A stretch of DNA of 64,000 nucleotides from Bin55 sp963664665 (GTDB lineage Bacteria > Pseudomonadota > Gammaproteobacteria > Pseudomonadales > Azotimanducaceae): positions 124,001 to 188,000 of the forward strand of contig CAXXMH010000004.1 in NCBI GenBank assembly GCA_963664665.2, in the 5' to 3' direction. The stretch's first letter is position 1. Each line of letters opens with the position of its first letter. Below are positions 6,985 to 15,512 of this stretch, in pieces. Made by a program: the position numbers and the translations under genes. The notes under the pieces are model-generated. The model had not been told where the DNA came from. It saw only the letters and a program-made list of their open reading frames with translations, and made no database searches.

Positions 6985-9783
6985 ATGCTAAAGCGGCTTC
7001 CGTGTTTAGTCGTCCCACTCTTTGGTTTGCTTCTCGTTGCCTTTGATGGCTACGGATCGGAACCATCCGAACCTTTAAAGGCGCGCCTGAAGACGTCTAC
7101 ACCGATTAACCATGCAATTCAACTCATCGAAACACCAGCTAACACTATTACACCGATAGGCCAAGTGGCTGACGCAACGATTAAGTGGCAATATTCCTCA
7201 CTCTCGAACAACCTTGAGTCACGGAGCTACACCGTGACCACGATAGCCGCTGGCATTCGAATCGCCAAACGTACTGGCAGCGCGCTCCCGAATAACGATG
7301 TCAAAACGACAGTCCGGTACGAATGTACCTCAACCGGTGTGGTTGACGCGCAGATTAAGCTAAATGTCGGTGCGACGACCCGCATCATCTCATGGTTAAT
7401 TCACTGCGTAGCGCCGCGTGTGTCCGTGGAACCTATAGAACCTTCGATCGCTTTTGTTGGGGCTACAGCGGAATCACATTTAGTTTGGAGTTACGAGAGC
7501 TTGGCCAAAAACGCCAAGGAACTGCCATTCAAAATCCGAAGCAACGATGGGTTTCTGCGTGTCGAGCCTGGTGAGGGACACGCATTACCAGAAACAAAAA
7601 TCGATGTGAAAGTGCGATACACGTGCCAAGCATCGGGCACAGTGGCTCTTAATGTCGGGTTGCAGGTCGGACTCGCCACAAAGGTGGTGGAGTGGGCGGT
7701 TACTTGCACGGAAGAGCATGTTCTTGTAGAAATAGCGCCGTCGAAGGCAACCGCGCATATCGGTGGAGAGGCAGAAGCGGAATTTGCATGGCGCTTTCTA
7801 TCCAACGGGGAGGAAGAAGGCCAAATTGCGTATGTAATCAACGCTGACATCTCAGGGGTAACGATTGGCAACGCGTCGGGAAGTGTGTTGCCTGACGCAA
7901 CCGTACACCACAAACTAGCTTATCGATGCACCAGTCGTGGACTCGACGAGGTCCAGATAACGATTGCCGTAGAAGATGAATCGCACTCGTTCATTTGGCA
8001 TGTCGAGTGTGTGGACGAAAGGGTTGCCATCATTTCAGCGCCCCAACCTCAAACGATTGAGGTTGGCGACAGCACAATTGAAAGACTTGAATGGCGATTC
8101 GACTCCTCCGGTCCTAGCCGTCAAGTTCGCTTTGAAGTTACTTCTTCAACACGCGGGTTGCAAATTCGCAACGGCAGTGGCGATGTAATCACCGGCAATG
8201 TGATTTCGACAACTTTGCGGTTCGTTTGCAACACGAGGCGCTCCTTCGCCATTAAGTTGTTAATCTCAGCAGGAGATGCAAGGCGCACACTGCACTGGCG
8301 TGTAGACTGTGCGGGAGAGGATCTGTCACAGTTTGTAGCGACACTGTATCAAGGACCGCAAATCTCAAAGCTTGAATTTAGTGCTACTGAAGACTCTTGG
8401 GAGTATGTGGATGTCACTCAGTCTGTAATCGGCGACCAGGATGCACTTCACTTCCGAACGAATCGCCAGTTATTTGTGCAGATTCGGACGCAACACGACG
8501 AGCTCGAGCCGTTGCCTCTTGAAGTGAGTCTTGTCAATCCGACAAGGAGCGTCATAGGTAATCAGGTTGGTCAAACGGACACTGTGATAAATAACCTCGC
8601 ATCTGGTCCGCGTTATTCAAGCACGTTCTTGTTCGATATTGAGGCGCAGGCGTTTGACGCGTACAGCGAGCTGCGGGTGCAAATCGACCCAGACTCGTTG
8701 TATGTAGAAACTAATGAACACAACAATCGTGCGAGTTTTATGCTCGATTCACGCAACACATCGTTACTGCCAAGTTTTCAGCTCAAGCTGGTGCCGATCC
8801 GCACACACGAAGGCATACCTGATCTGACTGATACGTCGCGTTTTACACGACCAATTTACGAACTAATGCCAATAGGGATAGTCGAAGTCTCCACCTTGGA
8901 TGAGTTAGATGTCAGTGATCAGTCTTGGTCCTTTGACTCAGGTCGTCTCATACTGGATGAACTTTACGCATTGTTCACGAGGAGCGCCGACTCTGATTCC
9001 TACTATCTCGGGGTTGTCCACCAACCTGATCGGAGCGTTGCGTTGTGTGGCAATGCATTCGTCGGCGGTAAAGTCAGTGTGGTACGAGACTTCCCTGATC
9101 GTTGCTCGGAGCAAATTACGGCACATGAGATTGGCCACAATTTCTCTTTAAAGCATGCGCCAGCCTGCGGCGCAGAAAATGAGGATCCCGACCTAGATTT
9201 CCCGTATATTGAAGGAAATATTGGTAGTGAAACAGGTTGGCTCATGGAGAGACGTCAGTTCATAGATGGCAGTGCGCCGAGTGAGTTTGTTCAACTGAAC
9301 TACGGTTATTACGACGTAATGACTTATTGTCCGAACACGTTCACGAGTCAGTACAGCTATAAGAAAGCGCTCGCGTACTTGAATGAGAGAACTGCTGTTC
9401 AAGCATCTGCTAGAGTTGGAAGACCTGCTGCTTCCCAATTTGAACGAGTTAGTGGCATTAGTATCGCCGTTTCTGGCGTATACACCAGTCAAGCCGCATG
9501 GGAAATTCGAGCCATTTCCTTGGTCGAGGAAGATCCTCTGCCGTCTTTGATTGCTCGTACAAAGTATGCGTTTCGAATCATCGATTCAGATTCCGGTACG
9601 ATCGTTCATCAAGAGAGACTGAACATGCATCGAGCTGCGCATGGTGTCGGAGACCATGTAACTTGGGGCGTACGAGTACCCTACTTCGGTGTTGACGGCT
9701 TCCAGTTGAACGTGATTGACGACCTTGGCCGAGTGGTCTTGGAGCAAGACTTTGGGAAGCTGTTGAAAGGCGGGCTTGATTGA
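6985..9783 (+). CDS. Exported metzincin-type zinc metalloprotease with four Ig-like repeats
   Basis: From the ATG at 6985 (932 residues) the N-terminus is a clean signal peptide, MLKRLPCLVVPLFGLLLVAF. Four beta-rich repeats of about 100 residues follow (roughly residues 30-455), each ending in a W-x-V-x-C type motif. Next comes a CARDB-like beta region, then the protease domain. Its zinc site HEIGHNFSLKH has His714, Glu715, His718 and His724, and a Met-turn occurs in YDVMTYC about 55 residues later, which is metzincin architecture. It resembles M66/StcE-like sites, but the family is uncertain. The nearby gene at 10270-12447 is a paralogue with two repeats. Predicted extracellular protein degradation. 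Confidence 0.8.
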   Translation: MLKRLPCLVVPLFGLLLVAFDGYGSEPSEPLKARLKTSTPINHAIQLIETPANTITPIGQVADATIKWQYSSLSNNLESRSYTVTTIAAGIRIAKRTGSALPNNDVKTTVRYECTSTGVVDAQIKLNVGATTRIISWLIHCVAPRVSVEPIEPSIAFVGATAESHLVWSYESLAKNAKELPFKIRSNDGFLRVEPGEGHALPETKIDVKVRYTCQASGTVALNVGLQVGLATKVVEWAVTCTEEHVLVEIAPSKATAHIGGEAEAEFAWRFLSNGEEEGQIAYVINADISGVTIGNASGSVLPDATVHHKLAYRCTSRGLDEVQITIAVEDESHSFIWHVECVDERVAIISAPQPQTIEVGDSTIERLEWRFDSSGPSRQVRFEVTSSTRGLQIRNGSGDVITGNVISTTLRFVCNTRRSFAIKLLISAGDARRTLHWRVDCAGEDLSQFVATLYQGPQISKLEFSATEDSWEYVDVTQSVIGDQDALHFRTNRQLFVQIRTQHDELEPLPLEVSLVNPTRSVIGNQVGQTDTVINNLASGPRYSSTFLFDIEAQAFDAYSELRVQIDPDSLYVETNEHNNRASFMLDSRNTSLLPSFQLKLVPIRTHEGIPDLTDTSRFTRPIYELMPIGIVEVSTLDELDVSDQSWSFDSGRLILDELYALFTRSADSDSYYLGVVHQPDRSVALCGNAFVGGKVSVVRDFPDRCSEQITAHEIGHNFSLKHAPACGAENEDPDLDFPYIEGNIGSETGWLMERRQFIDGSAPSEFVQLNYGYYDVMTYCPNTFTSQYSYKKALAYLNERTAVQASARVGRPAASQFERVSGISIAVSGVYTSQAAWEIRAISLVEEDPLPSLIARTKYAFRIIDSDSGTIVHQERLNMHRAAHGVGDHVTWGVRVPYFGVDGFQLNVIDDLGRVVLEQDFGKLLKGGLD

Positions 9784-9954
9784 CCCTACGTATTACCATG
9801 CGAACTCACACTTTTCCATGCGGTTACACTCTCTAACTGCAGTGCATTGCTCGCAGGTATATAGCGCGAATACACCAGCTAGTCAATGAGCCACAGATGC
9901 GTCTTACGAATTTCGTACGAAGTATGATTGCACGAAACTGATGTAGGGCGAGTT

Positions 9955-10176
9955 ATGCATATTTCGATCAAATACTGTACTTCCTGAGGCTATCGACCAA
10001 AGGCGGTCAGTTTGGCTGCAAAGTTCGAGTCCGAATTGGGTGCGACGACGGAGCTACTCGAAGGATCCGGAGGAATCTTCGACGTGCGTCTGGACGATCG
10101 ATTGGTTTTCTCCAAGCACGAGACCGGTGATTTCCCGAACGAAGACACACTCGTTGGGGAACTAGCGACCGTATAA
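9955..10176 (+). CDS. selW: SelW-like selenoprotein (Rdx family) with in-frame TGA as selenocysteine
   Basis: Read with TGA at 9985-9987 as selenocysteine, an ATG at 9955 gives 73 residues starting MHISIKYCTSUGYRPKA. This is the thioredoxin-like Rdx signature: a beta strand, then C-x-x-U (Cys8, Sec11) followed by GYRPKA, as in selenoprotein W. Downstream are the family hallmarks EGSGGIFDVRLDD and VFSKHETGDFPNED, and the gene stops at TAA 10174-10176. Without readthrough the frame yields only 10 codons, and nothing conserved could start after the TGA, so this is not an ordinary short gene. Rdx proteins are thiol/selenol redox proteins of unsettled function. The gene sits alone between two metalloprotease genes, and no sel genes are in the window. 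Confidence 0.85.
9985..10018 (+). promoter_or_regulatory. Candidate bacterial SECIS element at the selW TGA
   Basis: Directly after the TGA, bases 9997-10001 (CCAAA) pair with 10011-10015 (TTTGG). The 9-nt apical loop between them, GGCGGTCAG, begins with two Gs. The stem extends past one mismatch by a G-U and a C-G pair (9994-9995 with 10017-10018). The loop starts 14 nt after the TGA. Bacterial SECIS hairpins lie just downstream of the UGA with a G early in the apical loop, so this fits. An alternative 4-bp stem GACC/GGTC around 9995-10007 also exists. Confidence 0.55.
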
Positions 10177-10204
10177 CCGGTTCACCGGTACGCGAACAGA
10201 TCAC

Positions 10205-10224
10205 ACGAGGATAAACCACCTCGT
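10205..10224 (+). terminator. Small hairpin after selW
   Basis: ACGAGG (10205-10210) pairs perfectly with CCTCGT (10219-10224) around an 8-nt loop, 29 bp beyond the selW stop. No T-run follows, so it is at best a weak terminator or processing hairpin ahead of the next gene. Confidence 0.3.
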
Positions 10225-10269
10225 CCAATGAAGTTACGTCATCCGCACTGACAACTTGTCGAAATTGAG

Positions 10270-12447
10270 GTGATTTTGCAGCGAATCGTGTTGGTTTGGT
10301 GGCGAATGCTTGCATTTTCAAGTATCGTCGCGATTGTGGCTGGATGCGGTGGCGGCGGAACCACTTCGACACCCACGCCTCCTCCCGCACCTGCACCGCC
10401 TCAAAACATAACCTATTCCATTGACATTTCGTCAGCGCCGGTCGACACGACCTCGTCGGTAGGCAGATCCGCAGAGGCGTCTATTACTTGGTCATTCAGC
10501 GCATCCAGTACGACCGCCTCATCCACCAGCTACACCGTGTCGTCGGCAACTTCCGGGATTCAGATCAGTGGAGGGAGTGGCAGTGTTGCACCTGGCACGT
10601 CGATTAGCACGCAACTCACATATACATGCTCGAATACGGGCACTTTCGACGCCCAGATCACTCTCAGCGTAGGTTCGTCGACGGAGACTTTGACGTGGTC
10701 AATCACTTGTACGGAAGAGCAGATTACGTTCACACCATTAGAGGAAGTGCGGGTTGAACAAGGCGAAGCTGCGCTAACGACCCTCACGTGGACCTTTGAG
10801 ACAACGGGAGACGCGGCAAACTCGTTTGCATACGAAGTGGTTGTCGAATCAAACCGACTTCAGATTACCAATGCGACAGGTTCCTCGCTACCTGGCAATG
10901 AAATCCAACATCAACTCCGGTACATGTGTCAGGAGATTGGCTTCCACCAGGTTGCATTACAGCTTCGGGTCGGCAGTGCAACTCAGCGAGTTGAGTGGGC
11001 GGTGGGCTGCACCGTTGAGGACATTCGTGCGATTACCGCGGAATTCCATCAAGGACCACTACTAGAGCAAGTCGAATTTAGCTTGCTTGAGGATCAGTGG
11101 CAGGCAGAAGTCATCCCGTTGTTTTACCACGGCCAACGACCGCTGCGACTGGGTTCGAATCGCCAGATGTTCGTGACTTTCGCATTCGAGACTGAAGTAG
11201 AAAGCCAGATCGATATCCACCTAGAAACTTCCAATACCGCTGATGACGTTTCGATCGAAAAGATCAGCACAAGTAATTTGCCGCCGAATCTATCAGGTAC
11301 TCGGACAAATTACATTGACCGTACCGTTTTCAATGTCACTGCGAGCGATCTCACGACGTTAGGCATGTTGCAGATTCAGCTTGACCCCGACGATGTCGTT
11401 CCACAACTGAATGAAGCAGCCAATGACATTGTTTTTGATATTGCAAGATTAGAGATCGTTGAATTGCCGCACTTGAGACTAGTGCTGTTTCCCATCATCT
11501 CAGTTGACGGCGAACCGGATTTAACGGATACGAGTTTTTACGAGGACGTACTTTACGATTTGCTTCCTATTGGTACTTATTCGGTAGAGGTTGGGGGAGC
11601 AATTGATCTTAGTTCAGAGGAATCGTTCGACGCAAACGCGGCACTCGACGCGATTTACGACCGTTGGTTGACATCGGCGGATCGCGATGAGTTCTACCAC
11701 GGAATCTTTAAACCACCCGATGTCGTAGATGTTTGTGGGATAGCGCATGTTGGACTTAACTCCGGTGTTACCGTAGAGGCCAATGGGCGGTGTTCGGCCA
11801 ACACAATTGCGCACGAACTTGGGCACAATTTTTCGTTGAATCACGCGCCGGCGTGTGGCGCCGAAGACGCTGATCCCGATCCTGACTATCCATATACCGA
11901 TGGATCGATCGGAAACGAGGGTGGTTGGCTAATGCGCAAGCAGCAACCGATTTCAACGGGAGGCTTAACAGTGTCGAAGATACACGATACGATGGCGTAT
12001 TGTCTTGATTCCTTTACCAGTCAATATAGCTACGGTAAAGCCAACGACTTTTTTGTGCGTCGTTTTGGTTCTCGAGTCGCAGCGTCTGAACCTCCTCGTC
12101 GGGAAGTTGCGGGATTCGAACTGATCGAAGGACGAAGTCTTGTACTAATGGGATTCCATTCCGAAACCGAGGGGTGGGTATTGCAGAAGACGGAATTCGT
12201 CAATAAGCCACCGTTTCCCCGTTTACGCGAGCGGTCGGAGTTCGAGTTACGGTTAACTCACACCGCCTCTGGAACCCTGCTCTACCGTGATGTCGTTCTG
12301 TTAATAGATGTTGCGCACGGTGCCCCCCACAAGAAACCTTGGGGTTTACGTATACCAGCGTTTAACGCATCGGGCTTACATGTCGCGATCGTGGATCGCG
12401 ACGAGAATGTCCTATTCGAGCACGAAATTGGTGAAAAAACAAAGTAG
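10270..12447 (+). CDS. Metzincin-type metalloprotease lipoprotein with two Ig-like repeats
   Basis: A paralogue of the protease at 6985-9783. The GTG start at 10270 gives 725 residues; an ATG at 10306 is an alternative start. The N-terminus is a lipoprotein signal ending in the lipobox IVAGC, followed by a Gly/Thr/Pro linker, so it is probably anchored in the outer membrane, whereas its paralogue has a plain signal peptide. Two beta repeats with the same W-x-V/I-x-C ending follow, then the shared CARDB-like region and the zinc site HELGHNFSLNH (His515, Glu516, His519, His525) with a Met-turn in DTMAYC (Met575). The segment HAPACGAED is nearly identical in the paralogue. Predicted surface-attached protease. 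Confidence 0.82.
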   Translation: MILQRIVLVWWRMLAFSSIVAIVAGCGGGGTTSTPTPPPAPAPPQNITYSIDISSAPVDTTSSVGRSAEASITWSFSASSTTASSTSYTVSSATSGIQISGGSGSVAPGTSISTQLTYTCSNTGTFDAQITLSVGSSTETLTWSITCTEEQITFTPLEEVRVEQGEAALTTLTWTFETTGDAANSFAYEVVVESNRLQITNATGSSLPGNEIQHQLRYMCQEIGFHQVALQLRVGSATQRVEWAVGCTVEDIRAITAEFHQGPLLEQVEFSLLEDQWQAEVIPLFYHGQRPLRLGSNRQMFVTFAFETEVESQIDIHLETSNTADDVSIEKISTSNLPPNLSGTRTNYIDRTVFNVTASDLTTLGMLQIQLDPDDVVPQLNEAANDIVFDIARLEIVELPHLRLVLFPIISVDGEPDLTDTSFYEDVLYDLLPIGTYSVEVGGAIDLSSEESFDANAALDAIYDRWLTSADRDEFYHGIFKPPDVVDVCGIAHVGLNSGVTVEANGRCSANTIAHELGHNFSLNHAPACGAEDADPDPDYPYTDGSIGNEGGWLMRKQQPISTGGLTVSKIHDTMAYCLDSFTSQYSYGKANDFFVRRFGSRVAASEPPRREVAGFELIEGRSLVLMGFHSETEGWVLQKTEFVNKPPFPRLRERSEFELRLTHTASGTLLYRDVVLLIDVAHGAPHKKPWGLRIPAFNASGLHVAIVDRDENVLFEHEIGEKTK

Positions 12448-12472
12448 AACCGCACCGGGCAGAACAGTAATT

Positions 12473-13306
12473 CTATTCGCGTAGCAGCTCGTTGATTGAC
12501 GTCTTCGAACGAGTCTGTTCGTCAACCGTCTTGATGATGACTGCGCAATATAAACTCGGTCTGGGAGTGCCGTTTTCGTAACTACCTTGCGGCAGGGAGC
12601 CAGGCACGACGACCGAATACGCAGGGACCCGACCGGTGTGAATCTCACCAGTTCTGCGGTCAATGATCTTTGTTGACGCGCCGATAAACACACCCATCGA
12701 GAGAACTGCCCCTTCCTCTACGATGATGCCTTCGACTACCTCAGAGCGCGCCCCAACAAAGCAGTTGTCTTCAACGATGACGGGATTGGCCTGCAATGGC
12801 TCAAGAACACCTCCGATTCCAGCCCCACCTGAAATGTGACAGTCTTTCCCGATTTGAGCGCACGACCCTACAGTAGCCCACGTGTCAATCATGGTTCCGC
12901 GATCTACATATGCGCCTAGGTTTATATAGCTGGGCATCAAGACTACGTTTGGAGCAATATAAGCGGAATGACGAACGTAGGCGGTCGGCGCGGCACGGAA
13001 TCCAGCTGCTGCGAATCGACGCTCGTCCCAGCCGCTAAATTTGGCGGGAACTTTGTCCCACCACTGCGTACCGTCCGGTCCGCCAGACATCGTTCGCATC
13101 GGATTCAACGAGAAACTCAGCAGTACAGCTTTCTTGACCCACTGATTTACAACCCACTGATCCGCGATCTTCTCGGCCACACGTATTTCGCCGCGGTCGA
13201 GTTGCTCCAATGCGGCTTCCACAGCATCACGCGTCGTACCGGTTGTATCAACGGATAAGGAGTCACGGTCTTCCCATGCTTCATCGATCGTCTTTTCCAA
13301 TGACAT
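12473..13306 (-). CDS. dapD: 2,3,4,5-tetrahydropyridine-2,6-dicarboxylate N-succinyltransferase
   Basis: DapD transfers succinyl from succinyl-CoA to tetrahydrodipicolinate in the lysine/diaminopimelate pathway. The 277-residue length matches the family. An N-terminal helical domain (about residues 1-100) precedes a left-handed beta-helix of hexapeptide repeats, with the recognisable stretches MPSYINLGAYVDRGTMIDTW and GGVLEPLQANPVIVEDNCF. It stands alone, convergent with the metalloprotease gene, while lysA and dapF lie some 40 kb away in this window. A 10-bp inverted repeat lies in its upstream region shared with the S9 peptidase gene. Confidence 0.97.
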   Translation of the reverse strand: MSLEKTIDEAWEDRDSLSVDTTGTTRDAVEAALEQLDRGEIRVAEKIADQWVVNQWVKKAVLLSFSLNPMRTMSGGPDGTQWWDKVPAKFSGWDERRFAAAGFRAAPTAYVRHSAYIAPNVVLMPSYINLGAYVDRGTMIDTWATVGSCAQIGKDCHISGGAGIGGVLEPLQANPVIVEDNCFVGARSEVVEGIIVEEGAVLSMGVFIGASTKIIDRRTGEIHTGRVPAYSVVVPGSLPQGSYENGTPRPSLYCAVIIKTVDEQTRSKTSINELLRE

Positions 13307-13382
13307 TTAGCTAAGTCCTGAGGAAGGTAGGTCCAAATGTTAAAGTTGGGATTCGGAGGTACTTGGGGTACCGCGCGTCGCA

Positions 13383-13418
13383 AGTCTTCCGTTGAATGCA
13401 CGCTCGATACGGAAGACT
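13383..13418. promoter_or_regulatory. 10-bp inverted repeat between dapD and the S9 peptidase gene
   Basis: AGTCTTCCGT (13383-13392) is perfectly complementary to ACGGAAGACT (13409-13418) across a 16-nt spacer, midway in the divergent intergenic region. It has no adjacent T-run and could be an operator for a dimeric regulator of one or both genes. Confidence 0.35.
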
Positions 13419-13477
13419 CAAAACTACAAGTAGATCATCAATAGACTTCGTTGACGACCACCAATAAATATAGTGCG

Positions 13478-15466
13478 ATGCGGTTAGGCAAGAAAGCGGT
13501 CTCAGAGTTTACAAGTAGGAATCGACGAATCGTTGCATTGCACAAAACGAGTTGGTTGTTGGCAACGACTTTACTTGGATTAGCGTGCGTCACTTCGGTC
13601 CGTGCGGCTGACGAGCTCTACGTTAACCCGCCCGTCGCGATGGAACTTACCGCTGTACCCGATGTGTCGGAAGCGCTGACTACGAACGTAAGTCGGTATC
13701 AAAATGTCAGATCCGCTTCTGTAGTCAATTGGATTGGCGATAGTTTGTTAATCATGACGCGGTTTGGCGATACGCGTCAACTTCATCTGGTGAATTCGCC
13801 GCTCGGTATGAGAGAGCAGATTACGTTCGCTCAAGAACCAATTGGAGGCGCTTTGGTGCCTCCCTTGGCAGAACCGGATCTATTGATCTATTCCAAAGAC
13901 GTTGGGGGAAGCGAGAGCTACCAGCTGTTTCGGATGGAACTGAATTCCCGCGTGAGCGACTTACTCACGGACGGCAAATCTCGGTATACGGGTGTTTCAT
14001 TCAATCCTTCTGGCACCAAGATCGCGTATTCGTCGACAGAACTGAACGGTCGTGACACAGATCTCTTTATTCAAGATCTCGGCGGCAAGAGAGTCGTCGT
14101 CCAACAAGGAGAAGGCGTTGGTTGGAGTGTCGAAGACTGGTCGCCAGATGAACAACGGATTCTCATCTCACGATACGTCAGCGTCGTTGAGTCAGAGCTC
14201 TATGAAGTGGATTTGTCGACCCTGGAACGAACACGATTACTCGCGGAACACGGAGCGATCTCCATTGGCAGCGTGGCTTACGGCGCGTCAGGTAAGCATG
14301 TGTATTTCACGTCCTACCTCGATGGTGAATTTGCACGAATATTTGAACTGGATCTTGAATCCGGAGCTGTAGGCCCGCGATCACCAAAGATTGATTGGAA
14401 TGTCTCGTTTTTCCGTCTCTCACGAGATCGAACCGTGCTCGCGTACGTTGTAAATGAAGCTGGCTATAGCAAAACTCACTTAGTCAATCTGGTAAGCGGA
14501 GAGGAACTTGCATTACCGGAGTTCCCGCTGGGGCATATGTCGAGCATCCGGTTCAACCACGATGGATCTCGGATTGCGTTCTCGTATCAAACCGCGACTT
14601 CTCAGACCGATGTGTACGTTCTCGACCTGGAGACGCAGACATTGAGGCGTTGGACCAAGTCTGAGCTCGGTGAACTTCCTGCACAATCGATGGCTAGCCC
14701 GGAGCTGAAGAAATATGTTTCGTTCGATGGTCGTCAAATTCCGGTATTCGTTTACAAGCCTAAATCGGATGGTCCCCATCCAGTGCTTATCTACATTCAC
14801 GGTGGTCCGGAGTCGCAGTATCGCCCGAGGTTTTCAGCGACATTCCAGTTCTACGTGAATGAATTGGGCGTCGCGCTTTGGGTGCCCAACGTTCGAGGTT
14901 CCTCCGGGTACGGTAAGACCTACTTAGGTCTCGATAACGGTTACCTGCGCGAGGATTCGGTGAGAGACATTGGCGCATTGTTGGATTTCATCGCGACAGA
15001 CGATACGATGGACTCGTCGCGAGTAGGGGTGATCGGCGGCTCGTATGGCGGCTACATGGTGTTGGCGTCGCTTGTCCATTTCAACGACCGATTGAAGGCT
15101 GGTGTGGAGACCGTCGGGATCAGTAACTTCGTTACGTTTTTAGAAAATACACAAGACTATCGACGGGATCTGCGACGAGCGGAATACGGCGATGAGCGAA
15201 ATCCAGAGATGCGTGCATTTTTGGAGTCGATCGCACCATTGAATCAGGTAGAGCGAATTTCAACCCCATTGCTTATCGGTCAAGGTCTCAATGACCCGCG
15301 TGTTCCGGCATCCGAGAGCCGGCAGATTGTCAATGCACTACAGTCGCGAGATATTCCGGTTTGGTATGTGCTCGCCAAAGATGAAGGTCACGGATTTCGT
15401 AAAAAACCCAATCGAGATTATTGGTGGTATGTGGTGACCCTGTTCCTAACGGAACATCTACTTTGA
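13478..15466 (+). CDS. S9 family (prolyl oligopeptidase-type) peptidase, exported
   Basis: A serine peptidase of 662 residues from the ATG at 13478; a TTG nine codons earlier is less likely. The N-terminus carries a signal peptide with a long basic n-region and cleavage after SVRA. A TolB-like beta-propeller (about residues 60-400) precedes the alpha/beta-hydrolase domain. The catalytic triad is visible: Ser522 in GGSYGGYM, Asp606 in LNDPRVP and His638 in DEGHGF. Such periplasmic enzymes cut short peptides, often as dipeptidyl or acylaminoacyl peptidases. It would complement the secreted endoproteases elsewhere in the window. Confidence 0.9.
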   Translation: MRLGKKAVSEFTSRNRRIVALHKTSWLLATTLLGLACVTSVRAADELYVNPPVAMELTAVPDVSEALTTNVSRYQNVRSASVVNWIGDSLLIMTRFGDTRQLHLVNSPLGMREQITFAQEPIGGALVPPLAEPDLLIYSKDVGGSESYQLFRMELNSRVSDLLTDGKSRYTGVSFNPSGTKIAYSSTELNGRDTDLFIQDLGGKRVVVQQGEGVGWSVEDWSPDEQRILISRYVSVVESELYEVDLSTLERTRLLAEHGAISIGSVAYGASGKHVYFTSYLDGEFARIFELDLESGAVGPRSPKIDWNVSFFRLSRDRTVLAYVVNEAGYSKTHLVNLVSGEELALPEFPLGHMSSIRFNHDGSRIAFSYQTATSQTDVYVLDLETQTLRRWTKSELGELPAQSMASPELKKYVSFDGRQIPVFVYKPKSDGPHPVLIYIHGGPESQYRPRFSATFQFYVNELGVALWVPNVRGSSGYGKTYLGLDNGYLREDSVRDIGALLDFIATDDTMDSSRVGVIGGSYGGYMVLASLVHFNDRLKAGVETVGISNFVTFLENTQDYRRDLRRAEYGDERNPEMRAFLESIAPLNQVERISTPLLIGQGLNDPRVPASESRQIVNALQSRDIPVWYVLAKDEGHGFRKKPNRDYWWYVVTLFLTEHLL

Positions 15467-15512
15467 AGCTAGCGCCTGTTCAATAAAAACTCAATTCCTG
15501 AGGAACTAAAGT

